A DNA stretch of 64,000 bases from Paracyclopina nana (taxonomy: Eukaryota > Arthropoda > Copepoda > Cyclopoida > Cyclopettidae), in NCBI GenBank assembly GCA_019096065.1, contig JAGUCH010000002.1:5530501-5594500 (forward strand), read 5' to 3'. The translations under genes were made by a program, and so were the position numbers. The notes beneath the pieces are model-generated. The model was given only the letters and a program-made list of their open reading frames with translations. It ran no database searches and was not told the origin of the DNA. This document shows, one piece after another, positions 23,606-34,252 of the stretch (its first letter is position 1; every line of letters starts with the position of its first letter).

Positions 23606-24310
23606 TATTACTTCAATATGATCCCTCTCCGCTGATGAAGGCTTCACTGAGGCTCAACGATGTACAATCGTTAGGCAAAACTTTGAAGAAGTTAACAACG
23701 CACGTGGGGTCGGCTTCACGTCGGCTGAACGTTTTGTTTGTTTTGTTTTCTGTACTTGAGGTTGCGTGAATCGCCTCATTTCCGCTAAATCACTGAGAGG
23801 TTGTGAATTTCAGCGGAATGATCAAGTTCCGAAAATCTAATTATTCAATCAAGACCATTTTTTAATTCGCGAAATAGTGCTGGGTTAGAATAAAGCCTAA
23901 TCTTAAGCTGATCATTTAAATTACCATGACCGTGAAAACTGAGATCGCTGCCGCTGAACTCTGAAGCCTTGCTAGCAGAAAAGAAAAAGTAGTAGAAGCA
24001 GCCTAATGCTCAGTTTTCGTAATTTCGCCCAACTGAGACTGAGCGGTGCGTCGTAGTTCAGACTGAATACTGAGATTTCAGTGATTAATAATTAGTACAT
24101 TCGCTTCGTAGCTGCGTATAACTGTAAGTTGAAACTCGACTGTCTGCTGATGGCGTCTAATGTAACTTTCTTTTTAATCTTAGAATTCTACGCGATGAAA
24201 AGTTTGGTTACCATCAGTGTCAGTGAGACGAGAAAAAGCATGTGAACTTGAGCATCGTTAGAGCTATCTGCATTTCAATACCCATGACTGATTTTGACGG
24301 TAAGCCGCTT
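23606..24310. other. intergenic, SNU13 upstream
   Basis: About 700 bp without a gene, between the SNU13 start and the end of the mucin-like gene. Nothing recognised. Confidence 0.4.
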
Positions 24311-27300
24311 TTACAATTTTCGAATATTTCGTCGTCTCCGCCGCCGTTTCCGTTTGCTGAGGGAGGCCGCCACAAATGGAAAAGCAACAACCAAAGTAGG
24401 CACAATTGATAAAGCCGCTGCGATTAGCAATTTGTTGTAGCTGATGCTAGATGAATTGGTTGCGATTGAGTTGGTTGATGCACCTAGTAGTGACGTTTGG
24501 AAGCTGATTTGGCTTGCGAGCACTGGCTGAGCAAGAATCGCTTCTTCAGCTACCAGAGCGCTCGGTTTTTGTAACACTGTCTGTCCCGAATTGCTAGTGG
24601 CTGCGACAGCCTCGATGGCCGAGGTGGGAGGCAAATCTTGCGGTTGATCCTGCAAAATCTGGGCCACTGCATCTTGAGGCTTCAATTGCTCGTCTGGCGC
24701 TGCATCTATGTCCAGCGCAGGTGGAGGTTTCAAAACGAACACGGGGCCGCTGCTCCTCTTCTTTCGCAAAGGGAGAGACTGATGACGCAGCACCATGTCA
24801 AAGATGTCTTTTTTGCCTTGCGTTGTTATTTGCGTTTTCGGCACGTTTCCCGTCCGGAATGGCTGCGGCAAAGCTTGCGGGGTCAAAATGGTGAATCTTT
24901 CCTCTTGGAGAGTGGCATCGTTCACGTTCGGTAGCATCACTGGCGGAGACTTGAATCGTTGGCTCATGCCAACGTTCTGATTGAGCTGCAGCAAAATGCG
25001 CTCCAAGTCTTGCACGGAGGTGGAGGACTGATATCTATCATCCAGCCACTGAACGGGTACAGGTCTGCGGTCAGCCTCCAATTTCACGAGGCTTTGTGGC
25101 TTTGGCAGTGCGCTTTGCGAAGGTAGCTTGAAGGGAGAAGAGTGTCGCGTGGGGTATCTTTTTTTGCCAGTGTCATCCAAGATTTCAGCCAGGGCTGCCA
25201 CAAATGCCGGGTCCAACTTGTTTTCTGGCCAGCTTTCTTTGCCAGGCTGAATATTAGCGGGAGGACGCGCAGTTGTAGTTGTTGTCGTGGTTCGGTTCAA
25301 GTAGCGGCCGATGTTGCCGTAAAGTTGCAGCGGTGACGGTATGTTCACTGGACCTGAGCTGGTGAAGTCTGGAATGGCTGCTCGCAAATCCGTGATGTTG
25401 GGCGGAGGCCCAAAAATGCGTTTGATCACACCCGGCACCGTCAGTTTCGTTTTGCCTTTGATTCTATCATTTTTGGTTGGGCGAGTGCCAATGCTGCCCA
25501 CATTTGGAGGCCTCCTTTTTTTAATGATGTCATCTGCCACTGGCGCGGGAATTTGCACGGGGAATCGTCCCAAGTCCGGCAAGTAATTGACCTCTTCGTT
25601 ATTGGGAAAGTTGCTCAGAGGAACAGGATTTTTGCTTCCCACACCCGGTAAGTCATGCATCACCCTCTTTTCATTGTCATCAATAGGAATGTCAACATTG
25701 AACAAGTCTTCAATGTCATCCCTGTCCAAGTATAGGTAGTCATCAAATTGTATCTGGGTAGGCTTAGCAGTTGAGAATCCTGGCTGTTGCTTGATTTCAT
25801 CCAGGCTGATGTTATCCGCATCAAGAATGGCCTGGAAGTAGTCACTGTAATTGATGTCATGCTCAGGGTCTTCTGCATCTTCCTCATCGTACGACAATAC
25901 GTTTATGACCAAGTCAGTGTTGTTATCGGCCGCTTTGTTATTGAGATATTGGGGATTGTCGAGAATGTCAGGGTCTGGCTTCTTCATGTTCTCTTTGTTC
26001 TCGATTGCTGATAGCTTCTGTAATGCGTAGTTGAGTTTGTCCATGATAAGATTCCACTGAGTGAGCGTGATGTTTGAATTGGTTATTGCAGTCGGAGTAG
26101 TTGTAGGAAATTCCGGGCTGACCTCCACATCTTCGAGGCCTTGGCCGAACAGTAGCATGCTCAAAGGATTTTTCATCGGTTTCTTAGTCGTAGTAGTGGA
26201 AGAGGATGAGCTCGGCCTATTGTTGAAATTTGGCCTCAGAACCGGGAATTGATGCTTGGTCGACTGATTTTGGCTCGCTTGGACTAATTGAGGGTAAAAC
26301 GGAGGCATTGGTTTTTGCGTCGTTGTAGCCTTAGTTGCAGCCCTGGTTGTGACTGGGGCCCTCGCTGGTTTCTCAACAGTCACTTTGTGCTTTGCGGGAT
26401 CATGCATGAATTGGAATTTGGGCTTGTTGAAATTAGACGGAAATTCTAGCTCGGCAAGGACCGATTTAGTTGTTGGCCTCGCTGTATTGGAGGCCACGCC
26501 TCCAAAAGTGGCTGTGCTGGAAAAGTCGTCGATGGGTGAGCTGGTGACCCGCTCCAAAGGTGGCAACTCCCAAGCGTTATCACCATCTACTGATTTTCTA
26601 GTCGTCCTCTCGGTAATTGGCATCAGATGGGGCATGGCTGTGGTGGTGGTGGTGGCAAATGCGAATTTGTCCGAAATGTAGCTGAAAATGAGTCTATCTA
26701 GGAGCTCCGATGTCTGTTTGAAGTCATTGTCGCTCAAAGAGAACCGCTTCTCATCGTCAAATACGGCCTTTTTGAAGTGGCCTAAGTAGGCATTCAAGAG
26801 CTCTTGATTCCGTCTCTCGTCCGTGCTTCGCCCTATTGCGGACAACAGGTTGAAAAATACGATTTTGATGTGGCGAAACGGAATCTTGAGCCTAGAGTCT
26901 TGCAATTTCGCCATGAATTTGTCAAAAAGCATCCTGGCGTAGGGACCACCTGGTACGTTTGCGCTATGAATCACACCATGATTCTTGATCAGGGATGTCA
27001 TCGGCAATCTCGAGGTTGTTGTCGGAGGAGGCTGCGGCATCAACGAAATGCTCGATTTTCTCGATGTTGTTGTTTGAGGCAATCTTGTTGGCCTCGTGGG
27101 CGGTGGACTCTTCGTGTCCGCACTTTGCCTGAGGGTAGACATTGATGCGCTGTACTTCATGGTGGACCTTGCCGGCTTCTGGGTTGTCAGCTTCTGCCGA
27201 TATTTATCAGGTGCCAATGTCACTCTCACTATTGTTGCTATACTGCCTGAGGGGCCACTTTTGGAGGAAAAAAGTTCTTCAAAATCTGCAAAAGTCATTA

Positions 27301-27721
27301 GCTCTCATGTAAAGGGGGGAACGAATGATAAAGTAGCTGCTATTGTTGTAGCATCTGCTCTGCTCGTACCTGATGGGAACGGAATTTCTTGTCCAGTTTG
27401 CCTGTCAGTAATGCCATTAATGGGCCTGCTCAGCTGCTGGGGCAGCTCTTGCATGTCCGTCACATCCAGGCCCTGAGGCACATTTTGGACAAAGGCTACA
27501 GCGTCCTCGTTGTTGGGTCTTCGTCTCCTGAGTTTCTCCGCCCTATATTGCTCATGCTTTTCCTGCAAATCTGTCCACCAAGGTTTTTCCTGCTGCTTCT
27601 TTTGTTGGCTCACATTGTCCTTGTACAATGATGAGATGGTGAGGCTGTTTAATGGCACATATTCACTGAGGGTGTGATGAGCTGAGAGCACCATCACCAC
27701 TAATAGCCGCAATAATATCAT
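24311..27721 (-). CDS. large Thr/Pro-rich secreted or membrane protein (mucin-like 1)
   Basis: Two exons (27370-27721, 24311-27285) give 1108 aa. Signal peptide at residues 1-19 (MILLRLLVVMVLSAHHTLS). A polar region with basic clusters (LRRRRPNNE) follows. Then comes a long low-complexity segment rich in Thr, Pro and Ser with runs such as ATTTTTAM and STTTTKKP, a likely O-glycosylated or matrix region, with acidic patches (DEEDAEDPEHD). The end has one hydrophobic helix (LLIAAALSIVPTLVVAF) and a very basic tail (KRKRRRRRRNIRKL). The basic tail after the helix suggests a type I membrane protein. No recognised domain. A minus-strand TATA box lies about 105 bp upstream of the start. It resembles the gene at 30.8-31.7 kb in plan; possibly cuticle- or extracellular-matrix-related (inference). 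Confidence 0.8.
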
Positions 27722-27826
27722 TTTTTTGCACTCATGCTACTCGAGCGGTTATGACGATCCTAGCTGTGCTCACATGATGTGAACCAAGACAAGTGTTGTT
27801 GGCATTTTCTAGTAGAATTTCTCCCA

Positions 27827-27834
27827 CTTATATA
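27827..27834 (-). promoter_or_regulatory. TATA box of mucin-like gene 1
   Basis: TATATAAG on the minus strand, about 105 bp upstream of the start codon at 27721, so transcription would begin near 27800. It stands out because most genes in this window lack such a clear TATA. Confidence 0.6.
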
Positions 27835-28093
27835 CGCGGATACCGGGTGGGGCAAAAAACTGCGCGGAGCATCATCATACAGACTTATTGGCCATCATAA
27901 AGAGCGAAACACCCGGTTTCAAAAAGGCAGCAGCAAACGACGAGGATTCTTTGTCAAGACTGCTATTATATCGACTATGTGGAGCAACGTACACTTATCC
28001 ATTCGGCCATGAAGGGAAGAGCAGCAACTTCCCAGTTTCACACATCATCCTTTATTTATCACAGCTCTCCATATGGTATTTCTAGATTATTGT

Positions 28094-29932
28094 TTAGAGG
28101 CTTGTCATAGCCGGGGGTTTGGCATAGGCCCGAGGAATGAAACCGTACTTGCGCGTTTTCGGCGCATACGTCCATAACCACCCATCCACAGTCTGGTTGT
28201 TGAGATCTGCGTAGACCCAATCCCCTCTTTTTACAGTTAGATCATCTGGTGCTTGAGCCTGAGCAGAGAAAACTTTGCGGATGCACAGAGATGCTACTAG
28301 AAAAGGATATTTACCTTATAGTCGTACAGCATCACGAGCTCAGTGCCGTTGTAGGTGGCTTGAAAATCGGGATTTGGCACGGATGTTGGCGACGAAGTGG
28401 GTGGAGGTGCAGCAGATCCGGTGGACAAGATTGGCTTTGGAGGCTGCTGAGGTCCTGGTTGAGCCATCATGCCGCCAGGTGGACCAGGATTGGTGCTAGA
28501 AAATGAGGGCGGGCCTGCAATTGAAAATGTTAGGTTGCGTGACGTTCAATTGAAACGTTGCGTTGAGCGCATACCCGATGAGCCCGCGCTGCCACCATTC
28601 CATGGCGCTGGTTGTTGCTGCATTGGTTTTTGATGATAGTGCTGGTTTGGAGGTGGCAATCCGTTGATTGACATTTGTGGAAAATGGTGCGAGGAGACAG
28701 TTGCATAGGACATCATGTTGCTCCTTTGCGGCTGCGGCTGGCCGCGTAGTCCTTCTGAAATGGTTGCATGATTGGATATACTTAAATGGCTCGCATCAGC
28801 GAAGTCATTAAGATTACGTTGTCTTTGTATGGCATCTAGGGGGTAAATGAAACCTGATGGCACGAAACCTTCTTGGCCGTCAAACTTTGAAACCCAGAAC
28901 CAATCTGGATCATCGCTGTTCAAGACTGTCACGCATTGTCCGCGCTCCACGCTCAGGTCGTTTTCGTCTTGAGCGTTGTAGGAGTAAAGCACCACATATC
29001 GACCAGAGGGATCCTGCACAAAAACAGCATGCGTTATTTGAATTTAGCATCCCGCCTAGCTTACTTTGAAGAAAGGATGAATATCGGGTTGTGACGAAGT
29101 TTCGCTCATCAGCGAATTTGATCGACTTGGATCAACTTGGCCACCACCTCGATCTCGTGCCGCAAATCTGAGGTTATCGTGAAAACTGTCCGAGTCGGAA
29201 TGTTCCATGCCAGGGTTCACTGAAGAAGAAAACATTATTTGTCTAGGACATAGCAAACAAGAGTCTCAAGTGTCTTACCTCTGCCCATGCTATTTCCACT
29301 CGTGACAGTGGTGGCCATAGTCATGTTAGGGTCATCCATAGGTCTGTTAATGGCAATAGATGTCGCTGGGTTGAGCACATCGGGCGGTGGATTGGATCCG
29401 AATCTTTGATTCATGGGGCGACCATTCGTTGACGACCCTCCAGAGACTGGAGGAGGTAGAACAGTTTGCTGCTGCTGCTGACCAGGGTCTCTGGGTAACT
29501 TTTTCTTGACGTTTAAAGCCAGCCCAGCGAGCTGTGAGCCGTATGGAGCACAGTACGAGTTAGGTATGAAGCCCTCTTGATTGCTCTCCGAAATCACGTA
29601 GACCCAGTCGTTTTCTTGATACAAAACGTGCACTATGTGGCCCCTTTTAACCTCGAGCTCGTCGTCCACGCAGGGAGTAAAGTCGTGCAGCACCACCATT
29701 TTGGACTCTGGCCCGAGGCCGTTTTCCTTCTCAAGACCCACTCGCACGAGTGTCTCTATAGAGGCCGATCCTGTGATGCGGCCCATCGAAGGCACTGGCC
29801 CGCTAAGTGAGTCGTCATCTAGAGCTGAAATGAGAATGGGGTGGTGATTTCAACGCGCGGAAGGCTGCGGAAATGCTGCTTACGTTTCTTCTTTTTGCTT
29901 CGTTTGATGCGGACCGGACACAAGAAGGCCAT
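28094..29932 (-). CDS. Dlish: three-SH3-domain adaptor, Dlish/Vamana-like
   Basis: Cytoplasmic adaptor with three SH3 domains and no catalytic domain. Exons (minus): 29884-29932, 29279-29824, 29065-29219, 28575-29013, 28315-28514, 28094-28258; 517 aa, phases close. SH3-1 about 60-115 (MVVLHDFTPCVDDELEVKRG, ending GFIPNSYC). SH3-2 about 255-310 (VVLYSYNAQDENDLSVERG, ending GFVPSGFI). SH3-3 about 455-515, split by an intron (LVMLYDYK, then DDLTVKRGDWVY and YGFIPRAYA). Linkers are Pro/Gln-rich. The N-terminus MAFLCPVRIKRSKKKK has a Cys plus basic residues that could be lipid-modified. The three-SH3 plan matches Dlish/Vamana, which links Fat-Dachsous signalling to Dachs and Hippo growth control. 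The orthology is an inference from architecture, and the length here may be longer than in flies. Confidence 0.7.
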
Positions 29933-30795
29933 TTTGGAAGTTTCGTATGTGAACTTTGCCCCCTTGGCTGCTAAATGAAGTGAAGGTTGGACAAGAACTC
30001 CCGAGAGGAGCAAAGGTGGCCAAGCAATGAGAAGGAGGGCGCTCAAGACGTAGGGAAAATGAGCTGCCGATCCAACATTTGCGTCTCTGCCTCTCACTTC
30101 ATAGCGAGGTGGTAATCAAAGGTTGGTATCCCATGTTTTGGTATAATTTTTTTCCAACTTTTATCTTCGGACGGCAAAAGTGGAGTGAGACTTGGTCACT
30201 GTCAAACCCGCTTGATGAAGTGATTTTCATGGGCCCCAGGGTTGGTGGCTCGGTGCGAATGTGGCAGATTTGGGATCTCACCTGGCTTATCGAGGGGCAG
30301 CAGCAGCAGCAGCTCCAGGTAAATTGGGAGCCTCTTAGCCACTTATGTAGCCACGACGACGCTAAAAATCTCTCTGCGCACACATGAACATAATCACACT
30401 CACGCCGCATCGTCATCATCATCACTTTTTCCGTCCGCTAACCATTTCTAATTAAAAAAATCCCTAAAAGTTGGGAGTTGCTAATGAGAAGCGCTCATTT
30501 CGCGGAAAGTTCCCACATTGTTGTTGTTGTTTTTAAAAATTCTTGGAAAAATTTGGGGCGAAATTCCACTTTCTTCCTCGATGATTATAATTCCTCTACA
30601 TCCATCTTGATCAATAATGGAGTGACCGAATCTTTACTGCCCAAAGTCGATCAATAGATTTGTTATAGCCCTCAAATTTCTAGCTCGCGGCGTCATTTAT
30701 AATAACTGTACCAAATTTCCAGACTTGCCAAATCCTCTTGTTCCAATAATTTACCAAGGCCACGTAGCATTGAGCAAGTGCTCTGTGAATACCTT
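29933..30795. other. intergenic, Dlish-like upstream
   Basis: About 860 bp with short CAG runs (near 30299) and AT-rich stretches. No gene recognised. Confidence 0.4.
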
Positions 30796-31657
30796 TTATT
30801 TTCTTAGATCAGGAGAAATTAGAATGGCTGCGACTGGAATTATCCATGCAATTGTGGCAATGGCCAGAGGGCCGGCACCCATAAATGACAGCAGAGCAGT
30901 CACTAATGGGAGGCCGAACACAACAAGAATGTTCACGATGCTGTTCGAGCTCAGCTGATTCAAAGAGCTGGACACACTGAAAATTTTCTCATCAACCGTA
31001 GTCGTTGTGGCCTCTGCCGAGGCCGAGGTTACGACCGATGCTGCCTCGTTGAGTGCATTGACGTTGGAGATTTCTGCAACCATTACAGAGGGTCTAAACG
31101 TCGGCTTGTAGTAGCTAAGGGGGCCTGCGTCAAAAGGCTGCAGGGGGTCGACAATTGTCACCTCCGTCACTGGAGGTCTTGAGGTGGCCTTTTTCATCAT
31201 GCTTGGTGTCGTAGGACTAATTTCAGTTGTTGTGGAAGTGGGCTTGAACGAAATCACCGGTTTCAGCGTGGTCTTGTACCTGTAATTGAGCTTTGATCAC
31301 TTCTGCTTCCCATAATAATTTATTTTGAAATTCTTACCGTGATGTCGTTGTTCTAGGACTAGAAGTGGCAGGAGTAGGAGTAAAAGTGGACTCCTCTTGA
31401 ACTGAATAATAGAAGTCAATTTGGCCATTGGAGTTTAAAAAGGGCCTTGGCTTGATTTCTTTTGCCTCTTTTTCCATGACTAGCACATTCGAAAAGTCTT
31501 CAAATCTTTGGTTAAGTGCTGATTGCGTTTCATCACTCACTTGAAATCTTGCAGTGACGCGAATGGGGTCGCCAATGAATTTGGCATTGCTTAACTGTAT
31601 AACGATGACTAGGGATGACCAAATGATGATGAATGGGACTGACCAAGAGGCAAACAT
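30796..31657 (-). CDS. small Thr/Pro-rich secreted or membrane protein (mucin-like 2)
   Basis: Two exons (31338-31657, 30796-31279) give 267 aa. Signal peptide about 1-25 (hydrophobic VPFIIIWSSLVIVIQLSNA). A 60-residue ordered-looking segment follows, then a Thr/Pro/Ser-rich stretch (FTPTPATSSPRTTTSR and beyond). The C-terminus is strongly hydrophobic, with two likely helices (IVNILVVFGLPLVTALLSF and PLAIATIAWIIPVAAILI), ending in SPDLRK. Same plan as the 1108-aa protein at 24.3-27.7 kb (signal, Thr/Pro-rich middle, hydrophobic C-terminus), on the same strand and with the same TATA spacing, so it may be a diverged paralogue. Function unknown. Confidence 0.75.
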
Positions 31658-31756
31658 ACTTGATGAGGTAAGTTCATCTTGGAGAAAGTCTCACATTTCA
31701 AGATTATTGCTAGCTGCACGTATGTGTACACACTTTGTAACGCTAACAGCAACTAG

Positions 31757-31764
31757 CCTATATA
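31757..31764 (-). promoter_or_regulatory. TATA box of mucin-like gene 2
   Basis: TATATAGG on the minus strand, about 95 bp upstream of the start at 31657. Position matches the TATA box of mucin-like gene 1. Confidence 0.5.
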
Positions 31765-32550
31765 GTCCAGATCATCGGAGCATGTCACCATGGTTTATGT
31801 AGGTATGACGCGATCTTCGGAGAAATTATGAAAGTTGAAATGCAACAATGACCTTTTTTGTAGTCTAGCAGCAAATGGCGGCGTGGAAAAACTTGCAGTT
31901 TAGCGCTTGTTTTTTCTTGCTTCTTCTAATTGCATAGAGAAAGTGGGTTGTATAGGTGCATGTGCCCAAGTTTTGCCTATAAGCTCATGGCGAATCTACT
32001 ATTTTTATAGTTTTTCTAGTTTTCTGGTTGGCTGGGTGTGTTGTGGAAAAATGGCGATAGCAATCCATAAATCCGACCGAAGATTGCTTCATGCGCTACT
32101 TGGCAACACTTATTGCTGCGTCGTCCTAATGATGGAAACATGCGGCTAGCAATGTGCTTGAGTTCGCTTTTTTAAATAGAAATTGCCAAAAAATGCACGC
32201 ATATTCTAAGTGTTTGCCTAGATACTGCTATTTCCTCTCAAGAGCTACTTAAACGATATATTGTTTGTAGCTTTGCATTTGTTAATTGCCATTGAAAAAC
32301 ATATATTTTCTGAAAGCCAATATGGTGCATGGCTTGTAAGCAGTTATTGCTAATGTCTGCTTTATAAAAAGCTAAGAAAACTGCTGCCATTATTAGTGGT
32401 CACTATTTTGGGATATGTTGTAAGAAGACTTGCCCAGTATGGCTTTTTTCAAATCAGCCCCCATCCTTAAAATAAGCTTTAGGTTCTAGAAGTTCACAAT
32501 ATTTGTCGACAATATCTATTTATATATGTAAACAATTTGACTTATTATTT
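31765..32550. other. intergenic, before the second inverted-repeat element
   Basis: AT-rich sequence without a gene or repeat that I could identify. Confidence 0.4.
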
Positions 32551-33911
32551 TGGTCAAACAGTGGAGCAACACACCTTATAAAATACTTTATAATGTGTGT
32601 CACTTCATAAAGTAAAACCTCAGAGCTTTTATATATGTGTAGTTATATGAACTGAGACGAATTGGTAAACTGAATTATACATGCGAAAATTGCTTTCCAT
32701 CATATAAAATTCGAAAAAGTATATTTTATCGTACCACTTAACAGATCAATCCAAATGTACGTATTAAAAAAAATATTTTTGTCTAGCAAAAACTCTTTCA
32801 GTTTGCGTAAAAATGATGAAATCTCAACTCTTTAAGTTTTGAGCTATGTTCCATGCGCTACAAGTAAGATTGATAGATATACTTGCTTTTGCACAGTATG
32901 ATAAGGAAAACATTTTTTGTCCGAAAATCTAGTTGTAAAATCTCTGAAAAGCTGTGTTATTTTATCTCCGAAACATTTAGTTGTATTTTGTCCGACCGAT
33001 TTCACCTAGTAGCAATATGTCCGAACTCACTTAGTAGTACTTTCCCCGAACTTCTTGAGGCATTACGGGATCGGCATTACCTTCGAACTCGACAAGTTGC
33101 ATTATCTCTGTACTCGTATAGTTACATTTTCTCCGAAATATCTAGGGCAGTTATCTCAGATCTTACTTGTTAATGAAGATTAAAGAAATACATTTTTTAG
33201 ACTTGTTTTAAATTGCTTTGCAGCTAAGCCCTTCAATTTTTATTCATGAATACAAAGCTAAAAATGAATCATTTGGTAAACTTCTAAAAACAAATTGTGC
33301 TGCTATATCCATATAGTAGAATGGTTGATACAGGCATAAGGCATAATACTGGGTGCGGCGCCAAAATTGCAACTACGCTACAGTCAATTCGGCCCATTTA
33401 CTAATTCTTCAAAACAGCCTGCCGCGTGCATTTTCAGAGCCGCATCCTGTATGCACATGAATCCTGTCATGTACAAGCAAAGCCAGCTTTGTCTTGCATA
33501 GTTTTCCTTTGCTTTTAATTGGGATTCACTGAGAACATTGATTTTCGGTCAAAGTACACCTTGTCAAAATATTTCGGTGACAAAACTGCTACATTTTTCG
33601 GAGAAAGTACAACTAGCTAGGCTTGGTCGATCGTTAAACATTACCGTCACGAAATTTATGTAGGACAAAATACTGCTAGGCAAGTCTTTTCGAAGAAAGT
33701 ATATCCATGGAGCTAATTATCGGACAAAATGATGGCATTTTATGAAAAGTGAATATTTTTGTGGAAAGCAATTTTCGCATGTATAATTCAGTTTACCAAT
33801 TCGTCTCAGTTCATATAACTACACATATATAAATAAAAGCTCTGACATTTTACTTTATCAAGTGACACACATTATAAATTTATAAGGTGTGTTGCTCCTC
33901 TGTTTGATCAT
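32551..33911. mobile_element. fold-back element with mirrored degenerate minisatellites, about 1.36 kb
   Basis: Terminal arms of about 145 bp (32551-32698 and 33764-33911) are inverted copies, roughly 90% alike by eye. They share AGCAACACACCTTATAAA at the outer end and CATGCGAAAATTGCTTTCC at the inner end. Inside, the left half (about 32915-33175) holds degenerate tandem units of about 28 bp on the pattern TTTTGTCCGAA followed by CTAGTTGTA. The right half (about 33540-33745) holds the same pattern on the other strand (for example TTTTTCGGAGAAAGTACAAC). So it is a palindrome of short tandem repeats between inverted ends, as in FB transposons. No transposase ORF. No clear target-site duplication was found. 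Confidence 0.75.
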
Positions 33912-33960
33912 GATATTGTCTAAGAAGTAAATCCCATTGCAGAGGAGAAAAAATGCCTTG

Positions 33961-34033
33961 TTCCCATATGGGGATCGAACCCTGATCATAAAGATTAGGA
34001 GTCCAGCGCTCTACTGACTGAGCTACTTATACA
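33961..34033 (-). pseudogene. tRNA-like relic (tRNA-Lys-related) or SINE head
   Basis: On the minus strand an A box (TAGCTCAGTCAGTAGAGC) and a B box (GGTTCGATCCC) are intact and correctly spaced, with an anticodon-loop-like CTCCTAA (would be CCU). About 8 bases after the tRNA body comes a T6 run, as for Pol III termination. But the anticodon stem pairs poorly and the acceptor strands (GTATAAG and ATGGGAA) do not pair. A functional tRNA is therefore unlikely. The A-box half and TGGACTC-TAATC resemble tRNA-Lys(CUU). It lies 50 bp beyond the end of the inverted-repeat element. Confidence 0.6.
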
Positions 34034-34252
34034 GTTAAAAAAGATGTTGTTAGAATTCCTTTTTATTCTTCTTCTAAGCTGAGCTAAGCTTAGTAGGGTA
34101 GTGAGGGTTTTTTTGGCGTATGAGGGCTCAGGATTTCTGGTTGGGATGTGTGCTAACGTTTCAAAGCTTTATTAAGTCTCATATAAAGCAATGCAGACCA
34201 TAACGACATGGCAAACTTCGCAACTTAATTATTGTCCAAAAGGCAGCGATGT

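Noticed and set aside
32883-33173. ORF of 96 aa inside the fold-back element
   Set aside because: It follows the degenerate 28-bp repeat and shows no domain or start context.
33961-34033. Functional tRNA-Arg(CCU) gene
   Set aside because: Acceptor and anticodon stems do not pair; kept as a relic instead.
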